A stretch of 54,536 bases of DNA from Bacteroidia bacterium (GTDB lineage: Bacteria; Bacteroidota; Bacteroidia; Bacteroidales; Dysgonomonadaceae), in assembly GCA_025999435.1 (NCBI GenBank), contig BNXH01000004.1:1-54536 (forward strand), given 5' to 3'. The notes under the pieces are model-generated. The model worked only from the letters and a program-made list of their open reading frames with translations. It made no database searches and had not been told where the DNA came from. Both the position numbers and the translations under genes were made by a program. Shown piece after piece: positions 24,537-32,986 of this stretch (position 1 is its first letter; the number at the start of each line of letters is the position of its first letter).

Positions 24537-27500
24537 ATGCTGAACAAAATAATACAATTTTCACTCAATAATCGCCTTGTTGTGCTTATCGGGGCAGTAC
24601 TCCTGCTTGTCGGGGGATTCTATACTGCCAGGAATATGGAGATAGATGTTTTTCCCGATCTGAATGCACCTACTGTTGTGATAATGACGGAAGCGAACGG
24701 AATGGCTCCCGAAGAAGTGGAACGTCTGGTTTCATTTCCGATAGAAACAGCAGTAAACGGAGCAACCGATGTTCGCCGCGTTCGTTCGTCGTCTACTACC
24801 GGATTTTCTGTTGTGTGGGTTGAATTTGATTGGGGAACGGATATTTATAAAGCCCGCCAGATAGTAACCGAAAAACTCGCTACTTTGGGAGAGTCTTTAC
24901 CCGAAAATATCGGACAACCGACTTTAGGCCCACAATCATCTATTCTCGGCGAAATAATGATAATAGGATTGACATCCGATTCTACATCGCTTCTCGATCT
25001 TCGTACTATTGCCGACTGGACAATACGTCCGCGCCTGCTTTCTACCGGAGGAGTTGCTCAGGTGACTGTGATTGGCGGGGATATTAAAGAATATCAGATA
25101 TTGCTCGATCCGGGGCGGATGAAACATTACGGAATCAGCCTCGATGAAGTGTTGCTGATTACCCGCAATATGAATCAAAATTCATCGGGTGGCATATTGT
25201 ACGAATATGGCAACGAATACATCGTTCGAGGCGTGATGCAGAGTGCTGATGCAGAGGAAATAGGAAAGGCTGTTATCAAAAAGACAGGAGAAAATCCTAT
25301 TCTTATCAGTGATGTCGCGGAAATAAAGATCGGAGCGAAAACTCCTAAATTAGGAGTAGCTTCCGAAAGAACAAAGCCTGCTGTGTTGATGACCGTAACC
25401 AAACAGCCAAATACGAATACGATAGAACTGACCGGTAAGTTGGATGCATCGCTAGCCGAATTACAGAAAAACCTGCCTTCTGATATTAAAATAACGACCG
25501 ACATTTTCCGTCAGGAGCAGTTTATAAATAACTCTATCGGCAACGTAGAGAAGGCTTTGTATGAAGGTTCTATCTTTGTCGTTATCGTTCTCTTCCTGTT
25601 CCTGATGAACGGACGGACAACCTTTATCTCACTTTTGGCTCTGCCTCTGTCGCTGTTAGCATCTATTCTGGCTCTGAAACTTATGGGGCTTACCATTAAT
25701 ACGATGAGTTTGGGTGGTATGGCTATTGCTATCGGGTCGCTGGTAGACGATGCCATTATCGATGTGGAAAATGTATTCAGGCACTTGCGGGAAAACAGGC
25801 GGAAACCGAAAGGAGAACAGTTAAGTATTCTGACTGTTGTTTTTGAGGCTTCTAAAGAGGTACGTATGCCGATACTTAACTCTACGCTGATTATTGTTAC
25901 CAGCTTTATTCCGTTGTTTTTCTTGAGTGGTATGGAAGGGCGTATGCTTGTTCCGCTGGGTATAGCCTTTATTGTAGCTCTGTTTGCATCTACAATCGTA
26001 GCTCTTACGGTTACGCCTGTGTTGTGTAGCTATCTATTAGGAAAAGGAAAGAAAGACAAGGAAGAGAAAGAACCTCTTCTTGTTGTAAAACTGAAAGCTA
26101 TTTATGAGAAAAGCCTGCATTGGGCTTTGGATCATCAAAAAATCGTCTTGAGTGCAACGGGTGCTCTTTTACTTTCGGCTGTGATTATATTCTTTACATT
26201 CGGACGAAATTTCTTGCCGGCTTTCAATGAAGGATCACTAACGATAACGCTCAATACTCTACCTGGTATATCGCTCGAAGAGTCGGATAAAATAGGACGT
26301 GTGGCAGAAGAAAAACTTCTTTCTATTCCCGAAGTTCAGACAGTCGGTCGTAAAACCGGACGTGCAGAACTTGACGAACACTCATTCGGAGTGAACTCAT
26401 CCGAAATAGAAACCCCTTTTATTTTGAAAGACCGCTCTAAAGATGAAATGCTGGAAGAGGTTAGAGAGAAGCTAAGTAGCATTCCGGGCGTAAGCATAGA
26501 GATCGGACAACCTATATCGCACCGTATCGACCATATGCTCTCGGGAACGAAGGCGAATATTGCAATCAAACTGTTTGGTACAGACCTCAATAAGCTTTAT
26601 ACGATAGGGAATGAAATAAAATCATCGATTGAAGGTATTGAAGGTATTGCCGACCTGAATGTAGAGCAACAAGTAGAACGTCCCCAGTTGAAGATAGTTC
26701 CGAAGCGTGAACTGCTTGCTAAATATGGAATCTCATTACCCGAATTTTCCGAATTTATTAGCGTAATGCTTTCGGGAGAAGTGGTTTCTCAGGTATATGA
26801 CAACGGAAAAAGCTTCGATCTTACCCTGAAAGTAGACGATGAATACAAAGATCAGGCAGATAAAATCCGTAACCTGATGATAGATGCCGACGGAAAGAAG
26901 GTGCCATTCGAGTATGTAGCAGATATTGTATCTACTACAGGTCCGAATACCGTCAACAGGGAAAATGCACAGCGCAAAATAGTAGTCTCGGCAAATGTCA
27001 GCGGGCGCGACCTGCGTAGCGTAGTGAATGATATTCGCGAAAAGGTCGACAAAACAATTACTTTACCCGAAGGTTATCATATAGAATATGGAGGCCAGTT
27101 TGAAAGTGAACAAGCTGCATCGCAAACACTGCTTATCGCTTCCGTGTTTGCCATTATGATTATATTCCTGTTGCTTTTCAATCAGTTCAGGAATGTTATG
27201 CAATCGGCTGTTATCCTGCTCAATCTGCCTTTAGCGCTGATAGGAGGAGTGTATGCTATTCTTTTGACTTCGGGAGAAATAAGCATTCCTGCCATAATCG
27301 GATTTATATCCTTATTCGGTATTGCTACCCGCAACGGAATCCTATTGATGGCACACTATAATGATTTGGGTAATCAAGGATATTCGATAGAGAAAAGTAT
27401 TTATCAAGGTTCATTGGACAGGTTAAATCCGATTCTGATGACTGCCCTTTGTTCGGGGCTGGCATTGATTCCGTTAGCTGTACAAGGTAATCTTCCGGGT

Positions 27501-27629
27501 AATGAGATACAAAGTCCGATGGCTAAAGTTATCTTAGGTGGATTATTTACATCCACACTGTTGAATATGTACATCGTACCTATTATTTACAGATTCCTGA
27601 AACAAAGAAATAATAATCGTCCCCTATAA
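24537..27629 (+). CDS. Heavy-metal efflux RND pump (CusA/CzcA family)
   Basis: A 1030-residue resistance-nodulation-division transporter with the usual 12 membrane segments and two large periplasmic loops. The N-terminus VVLIGAVLLLVGGFYTARNMEIDVFPDLNAPTV-type region and the central helix SLVDDAIIDVENVFRH carry the acidic relay residues of the heavy-metal (HME) branch. It exports metal ions by proton antiport together with the adaptor and outer-membrane channel. The relay motif differs from the classic CzcA DG and CusA DA forms, so metal specificity is open. ATG start at 24537, 95 bp after the adaptor. Confidence 0.94.
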   Translation: MLNKIIQFSLNNRLVVLIGAVLLLVGGFYTARNMEIDVFPDLNAPTVVIMTEANGMAPEEVERLVSFPIETAVNGATDVRRVRSSSTTGFSVVWVEFDWGTDIYKARQIVTEKLATLGESLPENIGQPTLGPQSSILGEIMIIGLTSDSTSLLDLRTIADWTIRPRLLSTGGVAQVTVIGGDIKEYQILLDPGRMKHYGISLDEVLLITRNMNQNSSGGILYEYGNEYIVRGVMQSADAEEIGKAVIKKTGENPILISDVAEIKIGAKTPKLGVASERTKPAVLMTVTKQPNTNTIELTGKLDASLAELQKNLPSDIKITTDIFRQEQFINNSIGNVEKALYEGSIFVVIVLFLFLMNGRTTFISLLALPLSLLASILALKLMGLTINTMSLGGMAIAIGSLVDDAIIDVENVFRHLRENRRKPKGEQLSILTVVFEASKEVRMPILNSTLIIVTSFIPLFFLSGMEGRMLVPLGIAFIVALFASTIVALTVTPVLCSYLLGKGKKDKEEKEPLLVVKLKAIYEKSLHWALDHQKIVLSATGALLLSAVIIFFTFGRNFLPAFNEGSLTITLNTLPGISLEESDKIGRVAEEKLLSIPEVQTVGRKTGRAELDEHSFGVNSSEIETPFILKDRSKDEMLEEVREKLSSIPGVSIEIGQPISHRIDHMLSGTKANIAIKLFGTDLNKLYTIGNEIKSSIEGIEGIADLNVEQQVERPQLKIVPKRELLAKYGISLPEFSEFISVMLSGEVVSQVYDNGKSFDLTLKVDDEYKDQADKIRNLMIDADGKKVPFEYVADIVSTTGPNTVNRENAQRKIVVSANVSGRDLRSVVNDIREKVDKTITLPEGYHIEYGGQFESEQAASQTLLIASVFAIMIIFLLLFNQFRNVMQSAVILLNLPLALIGGVYAILLTSGEISIPAIIGFISLFGIATRNGILLMAHYNDLGNQGYSIEKSIYQGSLDRLNPILMTALCSGLALIPLAVQGNLPGNEIQSPMAKVILGGLFTSTLLNMYIVPIIYRFLKQRNNNRPL

Positions 27630-27788
27630 AGAGGGTGTGTCAAAAGATGGAGTTCCCGTCATTGCGAGGGCGATAGCCCGAAGCAATCCATTAATAATCA
27701 ACACTCTGGATTGCTTCACTCCTGTTGGCTCCGCCGATTCTTCGAATTCGCAATGACGAAAAAAATGACCTTTTGACACAGTCTCTTG
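27628..27788. repeat. Palindromic element, family A copy 3 with nested 100-bp palindrome
   Basis: Outer ends AAAGAGGGTGTGTCAAAAG (27628-27646) and CTTTTGACACAGTCTCTT (27770-27787). Inside is a separate 100-bp palindrome (27658-27757) bounded by GTCATTGCGA and TCGCAATGAC. That inner element recurs inverted at 40677-40774. The element overlaps the last bases of the pump gene and separates it from the TolC-family gene. Confidence 0.88.
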
Positions 27789-27818
27789 GAGGGGCCTGGA
27801 ATATTAAATTATTATCAT

Positions 27819-28997
27819 ATGAAAAAGATTATATATATAGTATTATTATCCGCGTTGTTCTCTCTCGCGGGAAAAGCACAGAACTTCGATAATATATTGC
27901 AAAGTATAGAAGAAAACAATACGGCATTAAAAGCGTACAGAGAGCAGGCCAAAGCGAGTAAAATAGGAAACAAAACAGGAATAAATATGGCAAATCCGGA
28001 GGTGGAATTTGCATACCTGTGGGGATCGCCTAATGCCGCAAGCCACCGTACTAATCTGGATATTTCTCAATCGTTCGATTTTCCTACGGCATATCGCTAC
28101 AAGTCGCAATTGGCTGAAGGAAAGAATAAGCAACTCGATCTGGTTTACGACCGGCAACGGAGGGATATTCTCCAACAAGCCAGACTACTATGTGTGGAAC
28201 TGGCTTATCAGTCTAAGGTAAATGAACAATTGTCTGAGCGGCTTATGTATGCCAAAGAATTGGCAGAAGCATATCAAAAGAGTTTCGATCAGGGAAATAT
28301 CGATATTTTGGAGCGAAACAAAACCAAATTGAATTACCTGAACGAAGAAAAGGCTTTGCAGATAAACAATGTAGAGATAAATACGCTGGTGATGGAATTG
28401 CAAAGGCTTAATGGAGGTTTGACATTTTCTGCCAATCCGGATGACTTCCCTGCCTATGCTTTACCAAATGATTATCAGGAGTGGTTTGAACGGGTAAAGG
28501 AAAATAATCCTTCGCTTCGATTGGGTGAGCAGGAAATAGCTTTGAGCCGGAAGCAGGAGCAATTGACCCGTGCGTTGAATCTTCCGAAGTTTACTGCCGG
28601 ATATACAAGTGAGAGGATTCCGGGCGAGACTTTGCAGGGTTTTTCTATCGGGATGTCCATACCATTGTGGGAAGGGAAAAATACGGTTAAGCACCAAAAG
28701 GCTCAAACAGTAGCTTTGCAAATGCAGCATCAGGACTCGAAACTGCAATTTCAAAATGTGCTAAAGAACCAATATGATAAAGCGGTGAAGTTGTCAGCGC
28801 TATTGGGCGAGTATAAAGAAGCTCTCGAAGTGACTAATAACCGGGAATTGTTGAAGAAGGCCCTTGATAAGGGGCAATTGTCTTTGATCAATTATTTATT
28901 GGAACTTTCCGTGTATTACGAAACAATAGATAAATACCTGGAAACAGAGAGAGATTATCAATTGGCTGTAGCTGAGTTGCAGCAATGGGAAAATTGA
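27819..28997 (+). CDS. TolC-family outer membrane efflux channel
   Basis: 392 residues from the ATG at 27819 (a TTG frame extension at 27786 lies in the repeat and is rejected). It has a signal peptide ending LAGKAQ, then two TolC-type coiled-coil repeats with long helices. It would be the outer-membrane exit duct for the upstream pump and adaptor (CusC/CzcC role). It lies 190 bp after the pump gene with a palindromic element in between, so its expression may be partly uncoupled from the pump. Confidence 0.9.
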   Translation: MKKIIYIVLLSALFSLAGKAQNFDNILQSIEENNTALKAYREQAKASKIGNKTGINMANPEVEFAYLWGSPNAASHRTNLDISQSFDFPTAYRYKSQLAEGKNKQLDLVYDRQRRDILQQARLLCVELAYQSKVNEQLSERLMYAKELAEAYQKSFDQGNIDILERNKTKLNYLNEEKALQINNVEINTLVMELQRLNGGLTFSANPDDFPAYALPNDYQEWFERVKENNPSLRLGEQEIALSRKQEQLTRALNLPKFTAGYTSERIPGETLQGFSIGMSIPLWEGKNTVKHQKAQTVALQMQHQDSKLQFQNVLKNQYDKAVKLSALLGEYKEALEVTNNRELLKKALDKGQLSLINYLLELSVYYETIDKYLETERDYQLAVAELQQWEN

Positions 28998-29014
28998 GTC
29001 TAAACCTGATTAAA

Positions 29015-29040
29015 TAAAGACGGAGGGTGTGTCAAAAGGA
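29015..29040. repeat. Half copy of palindromic family A
   Basis: AAAGACGGAGGGTGTGTCAA followed by AAGG matches one terminal repeat of family A. No opposite end is present before the convergent gene at 29066. A run of C follows (29047-29052). Confidence 0.65.
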
Positions 29041-29065
29041 CTTTGGCCCCCCCTCTCTCTTTTAC

Positions 29066-30127
29066 TTATTCATTGAGTATAACTACTTGCTGCCTTACCG
29101 ATTCTTCGTGTATGGCTTCAAGGATAGTTCGTATGAAATCTGCGTTCATGTTCATCGCTTCAGCCTGAGCAATACGTGTATTCAATATTTCATCATAACG
29201 GCCTGTTTGCACAACTGTCATGTTATGTTCTTTCTTGAATGTACCTATTTCGCACGATACACGCATCCGTTTAGCCAACAGTTCTAAAAGCTGATCATCC
29301 AGTTCGTCGATTTGTTTGCGCAGGTCGGATAAGTCTTCTGTCGATTGTTTTCTGTCACGGATAACCAGGGTTTCCAGTATTTCTTTCAGCCTGTCAGGAG
29401 TTACTTGTTGCGACGCATCACTCCATGCGTTTTCCGGATCGCAATGAGTTTCGATAATCAAACCTTCATAGTTCAAGTCCATAGCCTGTTGTGACAGGGG
29501 CAATATGAGGTCGCGTTTTCCCCCGATATGGCTTGGATCGCAAAGTAAAGGAAGATCGGGGATACGACGTTTCAATTCGATCGGGATATGCCATTGCGGA
29601 AGGTTGCGATATATTTTCTTGTCGTATGAACTAAACCCGCGGTGGATAGCCCCAAGTTTAGTAATACCTACATTACTAAGACGTTCAAGTGCTCCTATCC
29701 ATAATTCAAGATCGGGGTTTACCGGATTTTTAACTAATACGGGTATATCTACTCCCTGCAATGCTTCAGCTATTTCTTGTACAGCAAACGGATTTGCAGT
29801 AGTACGCGCACCTACCCAAAGAAGGTCGATCCCAAATTTCAATGCTTCGTATACATGCTTTTGTGTCGCAACTTCGGTAGAAACATACATACCTGTTTCC
29901 TGTTTTACCTTTTTCAGCCATGCCAGTCCTTCACTGCCAACACCTTCAAAACCACCCGGCTTTGTGCGGGGTTTCCATATTCCGGCACGAAGAATTTTCA
30001 CACCATCAGCTGCTAATTGTTTAGCAGTCTTCATTACTTGTTCCTCTGTTTCGGCACTACAAGGTCCGGCTATTACCAAAGGGCGTTTCGGATCGATACC
30101 CGGCAGTAAGATTGAATCTAATTTCAT
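29066..30127 (-). CDS. Bifunctional DAHP synthase / chorismate mutase
   Basis: A 353-residue fusion. Residues 1-255 form a type I DAHP synthase of the AroA-beta/KDO8PS-like class (VIAGPCSAET, GIWKPRTKPGGFEG, CDPSHIGGKRD, ETHCDPENAWSDA), the first step of the shikimate pathway. Residues about 265-350 are an AroQ chorismate mutase (DLRKQIDELDDQLLELLAKRM). In Bacillus the mutase domain is N-terminal; the C-terminal order seen here is known from Porphyromonas and Prevotella, where the mutase domain also mediates feedback by prephenate. It is distal in the pheA operon. ATG start at 30127. Confidence 0.95.
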   Translation of the reverse strand: MKLDSILLPGIDPKRPLVIAGPCSAETEEQVMKTAKQLAADGVKILRAGIWKPRTKPGGFEGVGSEGLAWLKKVKQETGMYVSTEVATQKHVYEALKFGIDLLWVGARTTANPFAVQEIAEALQGVDIPVLVKNPVNPDLELWIGALERLSNVGITKLGAIHRGFSSYDKKIYRNLPQWHIPIELKRRIPDLPLLCDPSHIGGKRDLILPLSQQAMDLNYEGLIIETHCDPENAWSDASQQVTPDRLKEILETLVIRDRKQSTEDLSDLRKQIDELDDQLLELLAKRMRVSCEIGTFKKEHNMTVVQTGRYDEILNTRIAQAEAMNMNADFIRTILEAIHEESVRQQVVILNE

Positions 30128-30142
30128 TTTTATTTTATTTTA

Positions 30143-30658
30143 TTATTTATTGTTATTGTAATAATTATCTTTTTCCCAGTTATAAGGATTGTTTAATATG
30201 TATTCTACAATTTTCCCGTATGTTTGTTCGTTACGGATAATGTGCTCGTAATAGTTTCGTTGCCATAATTTGATAGACAAATTTATTTTTTTTATCGTTT
30301 GATATTTAAAATATCCAATAATATTGCCAACTGTAGGGGCAGGGTTTGCCTGCCCACGAATAGCCTGTTCATTATGGGGACGGGCAAACCCCGCCCCTAC
30401 AATTTCAATAATTCCATGAAAATGATTAGGCATAATTATGTATTCGTGCAATTCAATATGTGGATATTTGGTTTTCAAATACTGCCATTCATCGTTAATA
30501 ATTGTCCCTGCCTCATTCAATACCATTTCGTCATTTTCAATCTCACCAAACAAGCATGCTTTACCCTGTACGCAAATAGTCACGAAATACAATCCTTCCT
30601 GACTGTAATCATATCCATGCAAACGGATACTGCGCCGATTAGGTAAATCACGATTCAT
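30143..30658 (-). CDS. REP-associated tyrosine transposase (RAYT, TnpA-REP type)
   Basis: A 171-residue Y1-type HUH protein. It has the N-terminal RRSIRLHGYDYSQEGLYFVTIC, the HUH pair in MPNHFHG (His79, His81) and a candidate catalytic tyrosine in WQRNYYEHI (Tyr136/137). RAYTs nick at REP sequences next to a GTAG/GGAG tetranucleotide. It is in the same direction as its neighbours in the aromatic operon, 3 bp after the aminotransferase and 15 bp before DAHP synthase. Residues about 87-109 (GAGFARP...GQANPAP) are encoded by an inverted pair of REP palindromes. The frame is intact. Confidence 0.9.
   Translation of the reverse strand: MNRDLPNRRSIRLHGYDYSQEGLYFVTICVQGKACLFGEIENDEMVLNEAGTIINDEWQYLKTKYPHIELHEYIIMPNHFHGIIEIVGAGFARPHNEQAIRGQANPAPTVGNIIGYFKYQTIKKINLSIKLWQRNYYEHIIRNEQTYGKIVEYILNNPYNWEKDNYYNNNK
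30333..30400. repeat. Inverted pair of GTAG-type REP palindromes inside the RAYT gene
   Basis: The plus strand 30333-30355 begins GTAG and continues into a GGGCAGG/CCTGCCC hairpin with loop GTTT. The minus strand 30400-30378 begins GTAG with nearly the same sequence. They are separated by 22 bp. GTAG followed by a GC-rich imperfect palindrome is the signature of REP sequences mobilised by RAYTs. Confidence 0.85.
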
Positions 30659-30661
30659 CGA

Positions 30662-31822
30662 TTATAATTTCTTTATTCTTTCGAGCGCCTCTTTTAGCAT
30701 ATTTTCGTTGCAGCAAAGCGATATGCGGATGTATCGTTCTCCTTTGTCGCCGAAAATAAATCCGGGAGTAAGGAATACTTTCGCATTGTATAACACTTTA
30801 TCGGCTAACTCTTCACTTCCTTTATAATGAGCAGGAATTTTCCCCCACAGGAACATGCCAACCTGATTTTTGTCGTATGTACAGCCCAATGCATCCATAA
30901 TGGCCTCCGCATATTGACGGCGGCTTGCGTACAGTTCTATGTTGCTCTTTCTATGCCACTCGCTGGAATTGTTCAGTGCGGCGATAGCGGCCAGTTGCAT
31001 CGGTTTTAGAATTCCACTTTCGATATTGCTTAACACCTTGAGTATCCATTGGATAAACTGCGCATTGGAAACTACAATTCCAAGACGCCAGCCCGGCATA
31101 TTGTGTGATTTACTCATCGAATTCAATTCTATACAGATATCCTTAGCTCCTTCTATCTGCATAATGCTCAGGGGATTTTCGTTCAGGATAAGACTGTAAG
31201 GGTTGTCGTGAACAATAACAATATTATGTTTTTTACCGAAAGTAACCAGCTTTTCAAATAGCTCTAAGCTTCCATTTGCTCCGGTAGGCATGTTGGGATA
31301 GTTTACCCACATCAGTTTGATGTTGGATAGATTCATCTTTTCCAGTGCATCGAAGTCGGGTTGCCAGTTATTATTCTCATCCAGATCGTAGCTATGAATT
31401 TTAGCTCCCACCATTTTACTTACTGATGTATATGTAGGATAGCCCGGATCAGGAACCAAAACACCATCGCCCGGATTGAGGAATGCCAGTGAGATATGAA
31501 GAATACCTTGTTTAGAGCCAATCAGAGGTTGTATTTCCTTTGCAGTATCCAGTGTAACGCCATACCAGCGTTTGTACCAGTCGCCAAAAGCTTTTCTTAG
31601 TTCTGGTATCCCAACATGAGGTTGGTAGCCATGTGTGTTTGGCTGTGCAGCCGATTGGCTTAATGCATTAACGGTATCTTCCGATGGCGGAAGATCGGGA
31701 CTGCCTATACCCAGACTGATTACATTTTGCCCTGCGGCATTCATTTCGGCTACTTCTTTCAGTTTCTTCGAGAAGTAGTATTCTTCAACTGTATTGAGGC
31801 GATCTGCCGGAATTATATTCAT
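30662..31822 (-). CDS. Class I/II PLP aminotransferase of the aromatic operon
   Basis: 386 residues from the ATG at 31822; the upstream TTG frame (31849) would encode its first residues from a dispersed palindrome and is rejected. Fold-type I features: NTHGYQPHVGIPELRKAFGDWY, LVPDPGYPTY, the MWVNYPNMPTGA block, HDNPYS and the PLP lysine in NSMSKSHNMPGWRLG. Between pheA and DAHP synthase it most likely transaminates phenylpyruvate and 4-hydroxyphenylpyruvate to Phe and Tyr; a broad aspartate or LL-DAP-type aminotransferase role cannot be excluded by sequence alone. Confidence 0.88.
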   Translation of the reverse strand: MNIIPADRLNTVEEYYFSKKLKEVAEMNAAGQNVISLGIGSPDLPPSEDTVNALSQSAAQPNTHGYQPHVGIPELRKAFGDWYKRWYGVTLDTAKEIQPLIGSKQGILHISLAFLNPGDGVLVPDPGYPTYTSVSKMVGAKIHSYDLDENNNWQPDFDALEKMNLSNIKLMWVNYPNMPTGANGSLELFEKLVTFGKKHNIVIVHDNPYSLILNENPLSIMQIEGAKDICIELNSMSKSHNMPGWRLGIVVSNAQFIQWILKVLSNIESGILKPMQLAAIAALNNSSEWHRKSNIELYASRRQYAEAIMDALGCTYDKNQVGMFLWGKIPAHYKGSEELADKVLYNAKVFLTPGFIFGDKGERYIRISLCCNENMLKEALERIKKL

Positions 31823-31828
31823 GAGTTT

Positions 31829-31926
31829 GGCCCCTCTTAGTCTCCCCAAAGGGGAGAATTCTTCCGAGGGTAGAAGTTTAATTGTTTAATTTTTACTCTA
31901 ATTCCCCCTTGGGGGATTGAGGGGGC
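31829..31926. repeat. Palindromic repeat between pheA and the aminotransferase gene
   Basis: The left part CCCCTCTTAGTCTCCCC-AAAGGGGAGAATT and the right part AATTCCCCC-TTGGGGGATTGAGGGGGC are inverted relatives, each also self-complementary. The element fills the whole gap between the pheA stop and the next start. Similar CCCCC/GGGGG dispersed palindromes are, from memory, common in Bacteroidetes intergenic DNA. Confidence 0.75.
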
Positions 31927-32769
31927 TTATATTTCGCTTTGCCTGCCTTCGGGATATTCTCCAAGCAATTTCAATTCACTGATCAATGGACGTATAGCAT
32001 CCAAAGATTGATGATAACGTTCTATATCAGAAAATTTCACATCGATATAAAACTGGTATTCCCACTCACGCCCGATGATCGGTAACGATTGTATTTTGGT
32101 CAGGTTGATACCATAAAAGGATAGCACAGACAATACTTTCGACAAACTGCCTTCGGCGTGAGGCAGGGTGAAAACAATAGATGATTTGTTCAGCACTTCG
32201 TTCTGTTGAATCTCATTTACGATCCACTTGTTTCCAAAAACAAGAAAGCGAGTGAAATTGTGCTTATTCGTTTCAATTCCTCTCGCCAGTATATCCAGGC
32301 CGTAAATCTCGGCAGCTCTTACGCTGCATATGGCAGCTGTGCCGATCATTTGCTTTTCCGCCACATCTTTTGCTGCAAGAGCCGTATCTTCATGCTCTAC
32401 GATCTTTATTCCGGGTAGTGTATCCAGGAACTCTGTGCATTGCATCAAGGCAATAGGATGGGATTGTACCTCTTTTATATCATGAACAGTCTGTCCGGGT
32501 AAGACTGCCAGACAGTGAGATACCCGTTGCTTAAATTCTCCTGCAATAGGCAGTTTGTTTTCCTTTAGTAAATTATAGTTTCCCAATAAACTACCGGCGA
32601 TAGTATTTTCGATAGCCATAATTCCTATCGTGTTCGGATCTTTCTTTATAGCAGTAAAAATATCCCTGAATGTAATACAGGGTACTATTTCCACTTCCTC
32701 ACCGAAAAAATTCTCAGCTGCTATACCGTGATAGGCTCCTAATCCTCCTTGTATTGCTACTTTTTTCAT
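31927..32769 (-). CDS. pheA: Prephenate dehydratase
   Basis: A 280-residue monofunctional prephenate dehydratase with a C-terminal ACT domain. KVAIQGGLGAYHGIAAENFF opens the catalytic domain, the active-site TRF is in HNFTRFLVFGNK, and the ACT domain (about 190-275) includes GSLSKVLSVLSFYGINLTKIQSLP for phenylalanine feedback. The usual ESRP motif reads KIQSLP, so binding may differ. It converts prephenate to phenylpyruvate. It is the first gene of the aromatic operon, 17 nt downstream of a terminator in the leader. ATG start at 32769. Confidence 0.95.
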   Translation of the reverse strand: MKKVAIQGGLGAYHGIAAENFFGEEVEIVPCITFRDIFTAIKKDPNTIGIMAIENTIAGSLLGNYNLLKENKLPIAGEFKQRVSHCLAVLPGQTVHDIKEVQSHPIALMQCTEFLDTLPGIKIVEHEDTALAAKDVAEKQMIGTAAICSVRAAEIYGLDILARGIETNKHNFTRFLVFGNKWIVNEIQQNEVLNKSSIVFTLPHAEGSLSKVLSVLSFYGINLTKIQSLPIIGREWEYQFYIDVKFSDIERYHQSLDAIRPLISELKLLGEYPEGRQSEI

Positions 32770-32785
32770 GTTTTAATCGTGTGTC

Positions 32786-32815
32786 AAAAAAAAATCCCGT
32801 CATTTCTGACAGGAT
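32786..32815 (-). terminator. Attenuator terminator in the pheA leader
   Basis: On the minus strand ATCCTGTCA, a GAAA loop and TGACGGGAT (9 bp, one wobble) are followed by nine T (plus-strand A-run 32786-32794). It ends about 17 nt before the pheA ATG, so it can only stop transcription before the operon. Confidence 0.93.
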
Positions 32816-32871
32816 CCCATATATTTATTTGATTGCTTTTCCACTTTCATTTTCACATACAAAATCCTGTC
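32794..32871 (-). promoter_or_regulatory. Antiterminator/terminator switch of the pheA attenuator
   Basis: Segment GACAGGAT (minus strand 32871-32864) begins on the last base of the leader-peptide stop codon. It is perfectly complementary to ATCCTGTC (32815-32808), the 5' arm of the terminator. Pairing of these two would prevent the terminator. A ribosome finishing the leader peptide would cover the first segment and free the terminator arm. Confidence 0.85.
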
Positions 32872-32927
32872 TACTTTTTAAAATAAAAGTAAAAAAAGAA
32901 GAAGTATGTAAAAGAAAAATTATTCAT
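32871..32927 (-). CDS. pheL: Phe/Tyr-rich leader peptide of the aromatic operon
   Basis: An 18-codon ORF, MNNFSFTYFFFFYFYFKK, with ATG at 32927 and TAG ending at 32871. Eight of 18 residues are Phe and three are Tyr, with a run of four Phe (residues 9-12). It lies about 23 nt after the predicted transcription start and just before the antiterminator segment. This is the organisation of a leader peptide whose translation senses Phe-tRNA and Tyr-tRNA supply. It is too short for standard gene calling. Confidence 0.9.
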   Translation of the reverse strand: MNNFSFTYFFFFYFYFKK

Positions 32928-32956
32928 TCTAATATTCGTTTGTTTGAATATGGATA

Positions 32957-32986
32957 CAAAAGTAATACTTTTTTAAATAAAACAAA
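32957..32986 (-). promoter_or_regulatory. Promoter of the aromatic operon
   Basis: On the minus strand TTTG (32986-32983), an 18-bp spacer and TACTTTTG (32964-32957). Transcription would begin near 32950, giving a leader of about 180 nt before pheA. Confidence 0.8.

Noticed and set aside
31823..31849. N-terminal extension MGRLRGAKL of the aminotransferase
   Set aside because: It needs a TTG start and is encoded by the dispersed palindrome.
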